Both the position numbers and the translations under genes were made by a program. Under the pieces are notes generated by a model. That model was given only the letters and a program-made list of their open reading frames with translations. It searched no databases and was not told where the DNA came from. This document shows, one piece after another, positions 38,201 through 50,059 of a stretch of 64,000 nucleotides of DNA; position 1 is the first letter of the stretch; each line of letters opens with the position of its first letter. This stretch comes from Pogonophryne albipinna (taxonomy: Eukaryota; Chordata; Actinopteri; Perciformes; Artedidraconidae), in the NCBI GenBank assembly GCA_028583405.1, contig CM053256.1, positions 11,978,494-12,042,493 of the forward strand, in the 5' to 3' direction.

Positions 38201-40420
38201 GATCATTCTCTGGTTTAATTAGAGCTCTGTTTTGCAAAACAATGTGAAAATGCCAATGGAATTTTTGGTTTACTATCATACAATACCTTACATTTAGGAG
38301 GAGGTATCATTATTTTGTCTTAATAAATGGCTGGCTTATATTAAATGGATGCTTTGCCCGAAGAAGGACATGTAGGTTAAAACATATCAATACATTTCTG
38401 AGGAGCTTGGCCATTAAAGTGTGCAAAACGCTCTCATTAAAAAAAAGGGTAACACGTATCTCATCATCAGAACACTCACCCTTTCTGCGCTTCTCAAGGT
38501 ATCCCGCTTTAAAGACAGACGTCAGGTCCTGAGCCGCCACAGGTGGGGACTGCTGGGCACCTGGAGAACAGTTGAGGAAACCCATCATGTTTTTAATGAT
38601 GTATAAGTGAAAATGACATTATGTTTTCAAAATGTTAATTATAAACAGATTGATTTCTGACTAACTTCATGTTCTTCAAGTATGTGGTTTATTTGTTTGA
38701 CTGATGTGAAAATAAGTAGCAGAATCTATGGAGGCTCTACTACACAAGGTTTTGCTTCTCACTGGAGGCGATTCCCCTTGCAGCGTGCAACTTCAATGCA
38801 AATGTTCAACTGCTGTGTCAAAGTTGCTTTGTGTGAAAGAGCAGCCATAAAACTGGCATCTGTTTGCAGCCCATAAACCCTAGACCCCTAATAGTCATTA
38901 TCACAAGGATATCCCTGATACTCTATTTATAAAAGTAAATACAACATATTGCATTGGTTGCCCCAATGGAGCGTACAGGGTTAACTGGGCTACTGTACAT
39001 GGAGACATGTTTTTTCTCAAACTACAGCAGTAATGTTCTGTCCCAAGACTGGCTGGGAGCAATAAAGCGTGCTCTAGCTGTCAAAGGGGTGGGGTGAAAG
39101 AGGTGGTGGGAGTAGCACTAGTGCCCCCAAATTGCTTCCCAAGTATGTTGCCAAGTTACAGTTGGAATGTCTCCCTCATTGTGCCACTCAAAGTCACTTT
39201 TCCAAGAAGCAGACACCGAGATTTGTATATGTTCATGCCAAGGTGCAATTTTCAATACTTTAATCCACCACTTGTTAGCAGTTAGCAAGTCAACGTTTGG
39301 ACATCTGCTAAGTGTTTGTGGCTTACCTTCGCCAGCGTCTTCATCCTTGTCTGTGCGCTCTGACTGCTGCGAGCCTCCATCGTTATTAGCTGTCAAATTC
39401 CTCCTCGTCATCCTCCTCATCTCCACCTAGAAGAACAAACAGAAACTGTTAATGGTGCCTGTTATATTGTATCCCAATGGCTCCCAACCTGTTGTGCATA
39501 TCCATGAGATTTATTAATTGCATTTGAAGAGGGATATTCCCTTTTGTGGTTGTTTGGAGAAGGTTTAAAAGCACAAAACAGTTTTTTGAAAAAAAGAAAA
39601 TAATAGAGGAAATGTTTGGTGTATCAGGAGGTATTTATTTAATATATTCAAAGTTGTTCATCATATCTTTTAAGATAAGATAATACATTTCAATGGGTTT
39701 ATCCTGATATTAGTGACCCCTCAGATTCATGCCTTATGTGCTTAAAACACAAGGTTGGGAGCCACTGGTACATTTAATAAAGTGTAAGACAAGCACTCAC
39801 TTCTGTCCTTGAAATCGTGTGGGAAACTGTTGAAGAGAAAGGGATTAAATGTTAAAAACGTTCATATTTTCCATTAAAAATATTTGTACCTCAATTCTGA
39901 TCTGCAGAAAGACATACCCCAATTTGAGCTCTTGAATCCGTCTGATGAAGGCATCCCTCTTCTCTTTTGCCTTCTTGCTGAGATTTTCCCCTTTTAATCC
40001 ATCAGAGATGAAATATTCTAGGTCTAAAAAAATAATCAGATAAAACATTCATACAATCTGGTTCCACTGTTTTGGCAGACAAAAACCAGGTCTTCTACTG
40101 GAAAACATATACTTTTCAAAAGCACAACAACACGGTGTGCGCCTTCGAAGTCCAACTGTTCATTGTTTGATACTGATCAGCACGGATGAAATAGCACCAC
40201 GGTGGTGTGTTGACATGATGCAGCTAGACTGAAGTCCAACTGACTGAAAGCGTTGTTATGAGTGTGTGCTTCCTCTTTCACAAAACGATCCCTTAAAAGC
40301 TGGACGTGGTGACAAAAGCACAAAATAAACATAAAACCACCCATTGTGTGCAGATATGCGGTAACTTATAAAGATTTTACCTGAGATGAGCGTCGTTAGC
40401 TCCTCTGGAATCGCACGCAT
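32265..40420 (-). CDS. skap2: Src kinase-associated phosphoprotein 2, with a one-base frameshift in exon 4
   Basis: Twelve coding exons, 5' to 3': 40420-40381, 40023-39918, 39826-39801, 39426-39327, 38560-38480, 38157-38074, 37926-37802, 37440-37377, 37249-37148, 36962-36888, 35694-35582, 32357-32265. SKAP2 is a cytosolic adaptor in Src-family, integrin and immune signalling. Visible parts are an N-terminal helix with [14 protein letters not shown], an acidic stretch, a PH domain ([10 protein letters not shown] to [15 protein letters not shown]), the acidic YDDVD and IYEELP tyrosine motifs and a C-terminal SH3 domain ([21 protein letters not shown]). Exon boundaries match human SKAP2 (359 residues). 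Exon 4 reads [12 protein letters not shown] then TAA; dropping one base near 39388 restores frame through all later exons and gives about 335 residues. This is either a sequence error or an inactivating mutation. Several mid-gene donors are weak. Confidence 0.85.
32591..32745 (+). mobile_element. Probable tRNA-derived SINE in the last skap2 intron
   Basis: The order is a TGGCACAGGTTAAGG segment like a tRNA A box (with a GGCGCCCTGG start), then a CCCGGGTTTG segment like a B box about 40 bp later, then GACTCTTGTTTCCTATCATTCC. This last part resembles the common fish SINE body GACCTTTGTTGCATGTCATCCC. The B box is degenerate, so it is not a functional tRNA. The family call rests on memory of the consensus. 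Confidence 0.5.
34656..34669 (+). promoter_or_regulatory. CTCF motif, exact core match, in skap2 intron 11
   Basis: CCACTAGATGGCAG fits all 14 positions of the CTCF core. Orientation is plus, facing the Hox genes. Binding is inferred from motif. Confidence 0.55.
39475..39767. mobile_element. Nonautonomous hAT-type element (MITE) in skap2 intron 3
   Basis: The ends are inverted copies: CAATGGCTCCCAACCT at 39475-39490 and its reverse complement form AGGTTGGGAGCCACTG ending at 39767. They resemble the hAT terminus CAGTGGTTCCCAACC. The body is about 290 bp, AT-rich and noncoding. The expected 8-bp target duplication could not be recognised, so it is probably old. It lies between skap2 exons 3 and 4 and leaves both splice sites untouched. 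Confidence 0.6.
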
Positions 40421-41823
40421 TGTATTGAGAGTTTGTTCCTGGCAGCGGTGACCGTCCGGCTGGGAGACTTCACACACGGAAGCAGCAATGACTTGAAGGA
40501 CACGGAAGTTACAAAGTTCTAATTATTATCTGACCACATAGTTCCGCTGTAGAAAACCCCCTCTGAAACCTGCCTGTTGTTCAACATCCACACTGACGTT
40601 TATTGGTCTATCAGCCTTTGTGTGTATAGTTTTGACTGCTCCTGATGACGTGGAGTCAATGCTTTAATGGAGCAATGGGTCTTTACAGACCTATAAAGTC
40701 AGCGGATAACACATGATCATATTTTTTGATTAATTCCAGATAATATTTCTCTGGCACTTAAGTCTGTGACTGACTCACTGGACACATTGGCGGTGTCTCT
40801 TTTTTACAATGATGCAAGCACTTGGGGCTTATGAATATGTCAACATTGTAAATCCAAATAGGGCTCATTAATAGTTGAGGAGGCCATTATATAAAACTGT
40901 TCTGCAGGTTTAGGAGCCAGTTTTTTTAAAATATTTGAGCAACAGATGTTTGAGAGACCCCATTTAACTTTTGCACAGTTTTTTCCTAGATCACATTCAG
41001 AATATTAATCACATTAGTGAGACATTAATTCGTTTTGTAGTGGACAATCAAAGACTAACACAATGTTCCTTTCTAATGCAATCAATGTACAAGTCCTGGC
41101 AAAAGTAAACAACAAAAAGCTCACCTTACACCAAGTCAACCCTGTGCCTCATGGTGTATTCAGTGAAAGCAGCTGGGTGTCATATTGTTTATAAAGGTGT
41201 CAGTCATTCATTAGTCATCTTTTGACAGTGAGAATCACCCAATCCAGGTTTAAAGGCTCAGCCTTTGAACTGAATAGCCTGTTGTTGTGGAGAAATGAAA
41301 CAGAGATGTCAGTGCAGCTCTGGAGGGGCTGAAGAGCTTCAGCTCGTGCTTTAGCTGCAGGTGCTGCACATTGTTTGTCAGTGCTGTCAGGCCAACCAGT
41401 CCCACATCCAAATGACTCTCCTCCAGTTTTAACTCAGCAGCTTTAGAGAGACTTTAACACCCACACACACTCTGGTTAAGTTCATAGTGCCTATTACTCT
41501 GTCCTTTTTTCTTCACCAATGTGTTTTGGACCCAGTAACATGTTGTTTTCTTTATTGACAGTGATAGAGTTGTTTACACTTTTGCTTTATTGTATTAATA
41601 TTGTTGATGTTGATTCATTCTGAGAAAATTTGAACCAGCTCTATAGATTTTTGGTTTATTGTCATGTGATTTACAATCACAAATGTCTTAATCCAAACAC
41701 AAACTTTATATAATATCCTTCATGGTAGTATTGTTTTGCATTTTCTGATGTCATTTCCTGTTCAGAACCGAGTAACCAAGACCTTCTTTATGAGCCACAA
41801 ACCCTCTGAGGTCATTCAAAACC

Positions 41824-41840
41824 TGACCCCCTCCTGACCT
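41824..41840 (-). promoter_or_regulatory. DR5 retinoic acid response element
   Basis: Minus strand AGGTCA GGAGG GGGTCA: two perfect (A/G)G(G/T)TCA half-sites as a direct repeat with a 5-base spacer, the classical RAR-RXR binding form. It lies 1.9 kb 3' of the hoxa2b stop, the position held in mammals by the DR5 enhancer 3' of Hoxa1. Function is inferred. Confidence 0.6.
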
Positions 41841-41883
41841 GGCAGTAGTTCCTCTCTGCTTGGAGAGGAGAGGAGAGCCAGCT

Positions 41884-41896
41884 TGACCTTTGACCC
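41884..41896 (-). promoter_or_regulatory. DR1 nuclear receptor site
   Basis: Minus strand GGGTCA A AGGTCA, a perfect DR1 for RXR homodimers, COUP-TF, HNF4 or PPAR-RXR. It sits 44 bp from the DR5 with the same orientation, so the two may form one composite element. Confidence 0.5.
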
Positions 41897-43759
41897 GTGT
41901 GTGTGCATGTGTGGAGGGAGGGATCTGCTGGCACAGGCTTCTAGTTTCCCATAAAGCTTCATCTACTTTTCTACCATGCTTGAACTCCTTCCTGTGGTTG
42001 GTTCCTCAGATTTTATGATTCTTAACATGTTGGTAATTTACTACTTGACCAAGCTGCTCCAAAATACCATCATATACCCATAACAAATAAAGAAAATTAT
42101 ATATTCAAATTCATGAATGTAAATGTTGGAGTGGTCATGGTGAAACCTGTAAAGGGGGGCAAAGCTATGCATTATATGTTTTATTGTTATGCTCATAAAG
42201 AGAAACAAAGCATGCAAAGGTATACATTGCCGGACCTTTTTTCAAATAATAAATATCAGGAGATACTTGTGGTCAGTCCAGCAGACACTGACTTGATGGC
42301 ACAGAGTGCTCTGACTAAAAATGAGCTCAGTGGCCTCAGCACCAAAGCAAATCTGACCACCTGGGCTTAATCTTTTCAAATTACCATAGCCATCGCTTAA
42401 TATGGTATCTCAGTAAGAATTGCAGCACCACACCTTTTTTAGTATTGCTAGCTGTGAGGCTGAGAGCAGCACGATGAGTGCAGAGATACCGAGGCTGTAA
42501 ATTAAATCACGCTGCCTGCAGACTCTGGTCAGAATAATTGATCAGTGGGATTGTTAATCTTTTTATTCCAGGAAAAATCTCTGGCTTTATCGATCATTTC
42601 CCCTTAACGTTTAATAACAGCTTCCTGATTAGAAACAGCGACCAGGCTGTGACATCGTGGCTTCTGTGCGCTTTAACGAGCCGAGGCTAACCAGTCGGTG
42701 TGAAAAAACTAATTTAGCCGTAAACAGGGGCGAAATCCGTTTGGTTCAGATTAACATAGCCTACATTTACTTCCATCGTTACATTTTACCATAAATAAAT
42801 GGAATAAATAACGCCTGCTATTTACCTCATATCTGGTCTATTTATTGCTACTGTGTTATAGTTCTAGATTAAAATGAAGTTAAAATGTACATCGACTTGG
42901 GGGAAACGTCTCGGCTGCTTTGAATGTTTAATTTTAAATCATCAAAATTGAAAAACGATTGCGTATAAGGCGCTATTCTTATTTCAAAAAGATTGTGTTA
43001 CAACGAGGATCAGGCCATAAACAAGCACCCCCAGTGCTGTGAGTTTTATTGGCAATAACATTTAATTAGAGCCAAGAAAAGTCATAGCTTTTGGCCTGGG
43101 ACTCCAGGCAATTTTCACTGCAAATGTTCTTTTTCTGGGTTTAAACTTGCTGAGGCAATGAATCTGCTTTTTTTGTTCCTTCTTTCTGGTCCGATAAATC
43201 ATTGAGTAGCTTATGCAGAAGCATGCACGAAAAGTTATTTAAACTAAACGCATGAAAATTAACAAAGATACAAAATAACTATAATTTGTATTTCGTAATG
43301 CTCATTAATCTTGCTATTTGTTTTGAGGACGTTTGAGATAATCAGTATGTATCTTTATACTGCAAGAAAACATCACGCGGCGTTTGAATAAAACTCTTTA
43401 TATTATCTTTATTTGCAAAGTAAACATGTATAAACTATTCATGGGCGTAATTCATTTTTTCTTATAGCTAATATATTTGTATATTGTATTGTACGCCTAA
43501 AATCAATGAGCTCTCCAAACTTTCTTACTGTGAAATAAGACAATGGCGCTGCTGATTCCAATAAATGTCAAGTTTTATTTCAAGAAAAATATTCTCACTT
43601 ATAGTAGAAATCCATATAAAAATAAAGTCTTTCCTCGCAGGCTAAACTGCCCATATAGGCTAATGTCTTTGCTTTAACTTACCTTACTTTTGAGATCTAC
43701 TTAATTGAGTATAAACTGGACACAAGTGTCTGAACTCAAATGAAACATGTTGAAATATT

Positions 43760-45237
43760 TTAATAGCTCAAGTTTTGCAGGTCGATTGTTGTGAGTGTTT
43801 CTGAGAAAAGGTCAAACGTTTCGGAGGATAAAGACAAGGGACTATGTGCAGAATCTGACAAACTTGGTGAGAAAGAGGAGGAGCAGGAGAAAACGTGGAA
43901 ATCCTGCAAAGAGACGTCCAGGCCCGGGGAATTATCATTGTCCGGGCCTATTGTTGACACGCAGATAGGAACAGTGGGTGCCGGGTTAGGAAAATGTTTC
44001 AGATTTTTCTCATTGCTGTTCAAAGCGCTTTGGTTGTCCCCATTGTGCCCGTTCATACAATGTTGTGAAGTTAAGGTATTTTGGTGGAAATACCTCTCCC
44101 TCTCCAGGAGCGTCCCCCCGGCTGCATTGCTGTCTTCCTCCTGCTCAAACTCGTCCTCCGGCCCGTCGTCCAGGCACGCGTATTTCCCCTCACTGTCCCG
44201 GTTCTCCTTGCAATGGGTCTGCTTCTTGTGCTTCATCCTCCTGTTCTGAAACCACACTTTCACCTGCTTCTCTGTTAAATCCAGCAAAGCAGCTATTTCC
44301 ACTCGCCTCGGTCTGCACAGGTATTTGTTAAAATGAAACTCCTTCTCCAGCTCCAGAAGTTGGGTGTTGGTGTACGCAGTCCTCAATCTCCGGGATGCCC
44401 CTCCGAGCTCTGGCTCCTCTGGGGAACCTAAACAAAAATAAACAAGTTTTTTTAATCAGAGAAATGCTGGCAAAAAATAAATAAAACAGCAACGAGTTGA
44501 GTGGGTATATGTGGAGGGAAACAAGCCGGGGAGAAAATTGTGGCAAGCAACCGCCGGTAGTGGGAAGATTTATGGGCCCCAGGCAGAATATGATGGGTCT
44601 GCTTGGACAGGACGGAGGGTGAAGATTAATGAACATGCCAGCTGCTGGCCCGTGTAAGAATAATCTATCACTCTCCATTACTGTCAAACATTAACACTAA
44701 TACACTGCATCACAAGTCAGTGCGTTACTTGATGAGATTAAGCATGTTTAAATCAAAATCCTACACTGGCTTAAAGGGATACCCGTGTTGCATAAGGCCC
44801 GGGATGCAGCTCATGCTGAGGGGATTCCTCAGACAATGAGGAGCCTTTTACATGGAGGTTATTAATCATCATGTCTTGCCTTGGGGGGAGAAGTAGAGTG
44901 GCGAGGAGTCAGTCGTCGTTGTTGCAGAAGAAGCAGCAGCAGCAGTCGGGTGTCTCTTGATGCTTTTTTTCTCCTTCATCCACGGGTACTCCGGGGGAAG
45001 GGATGCAGCCTGCAGCGGCTGCTTTGCGCGGCTGTGGCGTGGGTGGATGCCCGGGTGCAGGCCGGGGATAGTCTGCTCAAAAGGAGGAGGAATCAGTGTC
45101 GACTGTGAAAGCGCCGAGCTCTTGATTGATGAACTTTGAAATGCATCACCGACAGGGTTAGTGAGAGATGTCAGGCACTCAGCGAGCGACGGCTGGCTGT
45201 TGATAAAACCACTTTCTCTCCCAAATTCGTAATTCAT
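43760..45237 (-). CDS. hoxa2b: Homeobox protein Hox-A2b
   Basis: Exon 1 is 45237-44880 and exon 2 is 44427-43760, giving 341 residues. PG2 Hox proteins pattern the hindbrain and second pharyngeal arch. The N-terminus [20 protein letters not shown] is diagnostic of PG2. The PBX-binding hexapeptide is YPWMKEKK at about residue 85. The homeodomain ([20 protein letters not shown] onwards, with [13 protein letters not shown]) is in exon 2. The 452-bp intron starts with GC, not GT (CAAG|GCAAGA); no GT donor before the in-frame TGA at 44869 would work, and the phase fits only this choice (Q-G-S-P-E). The gene is the 3'-most Hox gene present. Long open frames on the opposite strand are shadows. The b suffix is inferred from cluster content; human HOXA2 has 376 residues. 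Confidence 0.93.
44661..44686 (-). promoter_or_regulatory. PBX-HOX and MEIS motif pair in the hoxa2b intron
   Basis: The minus strand has TGATAGATTA (44661-44670), a bipartite PBX-HOX site of form TGATNNAT, and TGACAG (44681-44686), a MEIS/PREP site, 10 bases apart. The mouse Hoxa2 intron carries a rhombomere-4 enhancer built from such sites; this is a likely counterpart. Activity is inferred. Confidence 0.55.
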
Positions 45238-45830
45238 CTCCTCCTCCTTGTGTTGAAAATCTCGCTGATTTAAAATTAACTCAGATTAATACGCCGTTTA
45301 TTATCATAAACGACTAAACTAGATATTGTCGTATGGAGACCTCTATGCCATAAACTATTGCCTTCATGAGGACATCGTTGGAATTAGCCCGTGCTACTTG
45401 TCACATGATTGCATCTGCCCAATGACAATTTGGGTTTTTTTTTATCAAAAGAAGCCACTGTCCCCTGTGATTGATCGAGAAAGTCTGAGGGGTAACGCCT
45501 CATTCCAGGGGTAGGGGTTGCTTTATTTACACATTTTTTGGGGTCAGTTTGTTCACTTCTGCCCCCCGCCCACAGAAAAACGTGCCTTCTTTGCATGTCC
45601 ACGCAGTCTGCCTTGCGAGTACGTGCATGTGATTTGTGATGTGGGTGCATGAGCATTTATTCGTAGCGTGGCACTCAACAAATCATTTCATCAGTCACAT
45701 TTGTGTCTCGTAATGCAGCGACGCCCAATCGATATCAGGGCCATGGGCGTTAATCTTGAGAATCTCTTGGAGGTTTGCTTGGAGAGAAAAGGCTGCACCA
45801 GACATTCAATAACATGTCCACCCCTCCCCC

Positions 45831-45831
<1 letters not shown>

Positions 45832-45925
<94 letters not shown>

Positions 45926-45945
45926 AGAAGAGAGAGAGAGAGAGA
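45832..45945 (+). repeat. (CA)n followed by (GA)-rich microsatellite
   Basis: About 91 bp of CA then about 23 bp of GA-rich sequence, 600 bp upstream of the hoxa2b start. Confidence 0.96.
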
Positions 45946-46396
45946 AAAACAGAGGGATGACAAAAATGACTGTTGTTTAATAGATAATTTGAATGATGTT
46001 GACATCAGATTCTCGCAGGGTTTTTTTCTCACAATTATTTAATCTTCTCAGTACATTATGGTATTTTTGGTAATTTTATCATTTAAGTCTTTATAGGAAA
46101 TCTCCTGGAAAAACATGATTTTGTGTCAATGCAAGTAAGCAGTTGGGTTATTTAAAGGGCATTCTCACTATTTTACAGTTTATAGCTCCCTATCCCACAT
46201 CCCATTTCATTCATTTTATTTCACCTATAGGGATAATGTTGACCTAAGCCATCATCCTTACACCTCAGCATTATTGGTTATAACATAGCGGAGGGTAGAC
46301 ATGATTTGCCACTATAGTGTGAGGCAGAGGAAAGGTGGGGATCCGATGGCTGTTTATTGCTCAGGCTCTAAACAAAGAGCCCTGGTAGCCTGTGTG

Positions 46397-46428
46397 TGAT
46401 CAATCTTTCTCGCCAAAAGGTCTGACAG
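46397..46428 (+). promoter_or_regulatory. PBX-HOX and MEIS motif pair upstream of hoxa2b
   Basis: TGATCAAT (46397-46404) fits the bipartite PBX-HOX form TGATNNAT, and TGACAG (46423-46428) is a MEIS/PREP site on the same strand. They lie 1.2 kb upstream of hoxa2b, inside the region where the hindbrain enhancers of Hoxa2 lie in tetrapods. No clear KROX20 site was found. Activity is inferred. Confidence 0.4.
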
Positions 46429-47959
46429 CTCCCTGCCCTAAGAACACATTTAAACCATCTAACACTCCCTTAGATCATATATGGCCAGGAAGAGGACAAC
46501 CACTCTCTAGCTAGGCTGTAGAGGAAGTTTTCGATTTAGAAGTGAAGGGATTTTTTTAAAGACGGATGAGACGCACGGCCTTTACGCACACACCATTTGT
46601 TGCACACTCGCTCGATAATAAATCAGAAATCCCTCTGAAGACGAAAATCGGTGGTTTTTCGATTTTAAAAAGGACTATACTGGCAGAAAAAAACATTGTG
46701 GAGAGTAAAGGACTTGGTTAGTGGTATAGAAACGAACGGAGCAGCGTTTACATAGGATCAATTGTTTGCAGAGGTGAGTGGGTGTTGGCATTCAGCAGAA
46801 ATCCCATTCAGTCTATACCTTTCTCTGCATCAGATGCGAGACGGTCTTTCTCTGGCCTGGTAGACTAATAATTACATTTGACCACATTTGCTTGAAATGT
46901 TTATTTTTACTTCATATAACTTATTTGGACCTATGTTTTTTTAAGGATGTTCACCGAATTTAATAACGTATACTGTGAGGTAAATCTCCTCACAGCTATA
47001 ATATTTGGTTATAATTTAACTGAAGATAATAATTAATAACAGACTTAGAAATATGTTTTTAATTTAACCAAATGAAGCTCATTGTTAAGCATGTCTGGTT
47101 ATTGCTGCAAATTATTGTCTACACTTGTGTTAATTATCATTGTATTCTCATTTGTTAGAATGTAAAATTAGGTTTTATAGATAGCCTATTGGCCAGATTT
47201 AATTCGACACAGGTGTAGAAACCAACAAGGATACAAAGAGAACAAAGAGCCTTGTGAATAACAAATGCATCTCTACAATATGTATGATGAAAATGATCTG
47301 AACACTGCGTTTTGACACTTATTTAACGTTATATATACACATATTGATTTAAGTGTGCTGTTTTCATGCGGAGATGTGCAGACATAAAGCCACATTTTGT
47401 TGCTTGCTGAACGGATGCAGACAGAAAGAAGACGGTGTCTGGATGTGAGGAGGAGCGGCGCTGCCCGTCTGTTCCGAGACAACAAGAGACATCTGGGAAG
47501 CAAGCAGGCCAAATCTGTCACCACTCTTGGTGTTTTTTTGGTAACTAAGAATATATATATATTTATAACTCGTAGTCTTGACTTTGTTTTTGAATTATTT
47601 TTTTGTGAGTGTCATGCAAATGTATGCCCGTACTAAAAATAAATATTTGGATATTTACAATGCCCATCTGTTTTTTCAGTGTTAAAATAATTCTTAATGT
47701 ATCGAATTGCAATTTTATGTTTAAGATTTTTCACATATATTTCATATTGATTTCCTACACATTATGCACAAGCGATTTTATGTAAAATGTTGAAATTACA
47801 TTTGGTTAAATTGGTGAGAAAATGCATAAAAGTGTCTGTTATAGTTGTTTTCGTCATTATACCGTGAACACCATTATATTCTGCCCGCGGGGGACAACTG
47901 TAAAAAAAAATACAGAAGTATTCAATCGTGCATCACCTTTCTGGAATACACATTTAGCT

Positions 47960-48082
<123 letters not shown>

Positions 48083-49644
48083 AAAGCAGTGCTCATGACA
48101 GGATTTTCACATACCAGTTTTATTTATTGAGCCCCTGGTTTCATGAGCAGATTTGACAGATACTTCAGGGGCGTTAAAGGCTGCAAATCAAACTGTTCTG
48201 CACGTCGACATGTGCAGAAATATTGTGATAAAATCAGAGATACTGTCATTTTGGGCCCTTCTTCTTGCCTCTCAGGAAATCAAACAAGACATGTAATGTT
48301 ACATTTGGGATCATAAGACTAAAATGAACAACACAGCTTTAAGAGATATTCAGCCTTTTCGAGTGTCCTTGCTCACTGCATGTTAAAGGCAGACATTGAT
48401 GTTTTATCATTCACTGAGCAAATAAATCATTTCAAATTGAGGATGAGGATATATCGAAATCCAGGTAAATGCATAAGTAACTGAGAAATAAGTTCACTTG
48501 CAAGCCCAGTCCAAATTCTAAAAGTATGGTTTCCTTGAAAACTGCATTAATCTGTGATGTTATTAGGAATCAAGTCAAGTCATCTTCTGCAGTAATGTTT
48601 TAAGACCTTATTACAGAAACACAGAAATAGCCTCACTATCCACTTTCATACAGCAGACCATTGGCAGTGAGATAAAGTGGATAAAATAGACTCACATGTG
48701 CTCATGACTCTACTCCTCTGAACTTCTCCTCCAAAGTTCACTTGTGGCCTCCTCTGTCACCAGCGGTGTCATGAGGTTTGATGTATAGGGGTCTCAGGAG
48801 GTCACTGCAAACAGCGTCCAAGAAACTTTCTGTTTTTCTGCAGCATGGCTCCTCAAATGGCTGTTTTCATGGAAGATTCATGCAGGATCACACAGGAATG
48901 CCATCTACGCTCTGAAGAGCATTAACTGAAGGTTTCTTAAGTGTAATATATGGTGTAATGTCACTATTTTATCATGCTTATCTTTACAGTTTTCCAAAAA
49001 AGGAATAAGTGACTTAATGGTCTGCATGTGGGTGACCTTTGGGGTTGATATAGGGGGATTTGGATGAGGTTGAGGGGGGCATTATGGGAAACCAGGGAGG
49101 GAGGTAAGCTTTGGGGTATCTCTTACTTTAGGACCTCAAGTTCATCGCTCAGTTGGGATCCAGTACTACTCTCGGAGAAAAAAAGGGAAGTTATTGCATG
49201 CCAAAGGATTTATGTGTGAATGTGCCCGTACAAACTAGGTACACATAGTTTAGTAATTATAACATAGTAATTTGGTATAATAGTTATTGATTCCATGGAT
49301 ATAAATATGTATGCTTTTTTTGTATCAATACCTAGATGTGTGAGTATTATGCATTCCAATCACATATCTCGTATTCACAAGCACAGAGGGAACCATTTGA
49401 TAAACTATTTTATGAAATACAGAATAAAGAAACCCCATGACAAACAAAATCCCACTTTGGTAAAAATAAAGATTTTTAAAGAGCAATTTATGCCATGGGT
49501 GACCATAAAACGAAACTGAGCAAGATGGGATGTTTTACGACGAAAACGAGACAACTGCTGCAGGTCTGTAATAAAGGGGTAATGTTCTTGGTGTGCCATG
49601 AACGCAACATCCAGTTTGAACACTTTTCTTCAGATGAGCTGCTG

Positions 49645-49658
49645 CCTCCACCTGCTGG
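49645..49658 (-). promoter_or_regulatory. CTCF-like motif between hoxa2b and hoxa9b
   Basis: Minus strand CCAGCAGGTGGAGG fits 13 of 14 core positions (A in place of the final core C). It points towards the plus-oriented exact motif at 34656. Binding is inferred. Confidence 0.45.
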
Positions 49659-50007
49659 CGATCAGAGCAAATCAGCACCCATCAGGTCAGCGAGGAGCAG
49701 TGACACCACCATCAGGACACTGTGTTTATCCTCATTTAAGATTGTGTTTGTTTGTATTTAATGTGTAATTTTCAACTTGTTCGTCAAAGTGGACAACAAA
49801 TAACGTATTTTTTTTGTAACTTATTTGGAAACTTTTAAGAGTGTTAAACATGTTGTTGTGTTTGTGTGTGTCTGTTGTCCTGAGAGCTCTGCTGCAGCGA
49901 CTAAACAACACAAGGATGTCTCTGCTTCGAGACAGACTAATGGTCGGTAGACGGTTGTAAAGGAATTAGAGGTTTTAAGACAGAGCCATCTGCAGTCCTG
50001 CTAGACC

Positions 50008-50010
<3 letters not shown>

Positions 50011-50059
<49 letters not shown>

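Larger units (their letters stand above)
40421..43759. other. Interval between skap2 and hoxa2b; hoxa1 position
   Basis: No coding exon is visible. In clusters that keep it, PG1 (hoxa1) lies here; no homeobox or hexapeptide trace is seen. The AT-rich block 42420-43160 contains several homeodomain-type TAAT/ATTA cores and could be conserved noncoding DNA. Retinoid-type sites at 41824-41896 are listed separately. A minus-strand AATAAA at about 43571-43576 is the likely hoxa2b poly(A) signal. Confidence 0.6.

Noticed and set aside
43791..44331. Long plus-strand ORFs opposite hoxa2b exon 2
   Set aside because: They are antisense shadows of a constrained coding exon.
45668..46042. ORFs rich in Thr-His or Cys-Val across 45.8 kb (and similar at 22.3 and 47.9 kb)
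   Set aside because: They come from CA/GT microsatellites and lack any domain.
49495..49761. ORF between hoxa2b and hoxa9b as a remnant hoxa7 or other Hox exon
   Set aside because: No hexapeptide or homeodomain residues and no matching splice phase.
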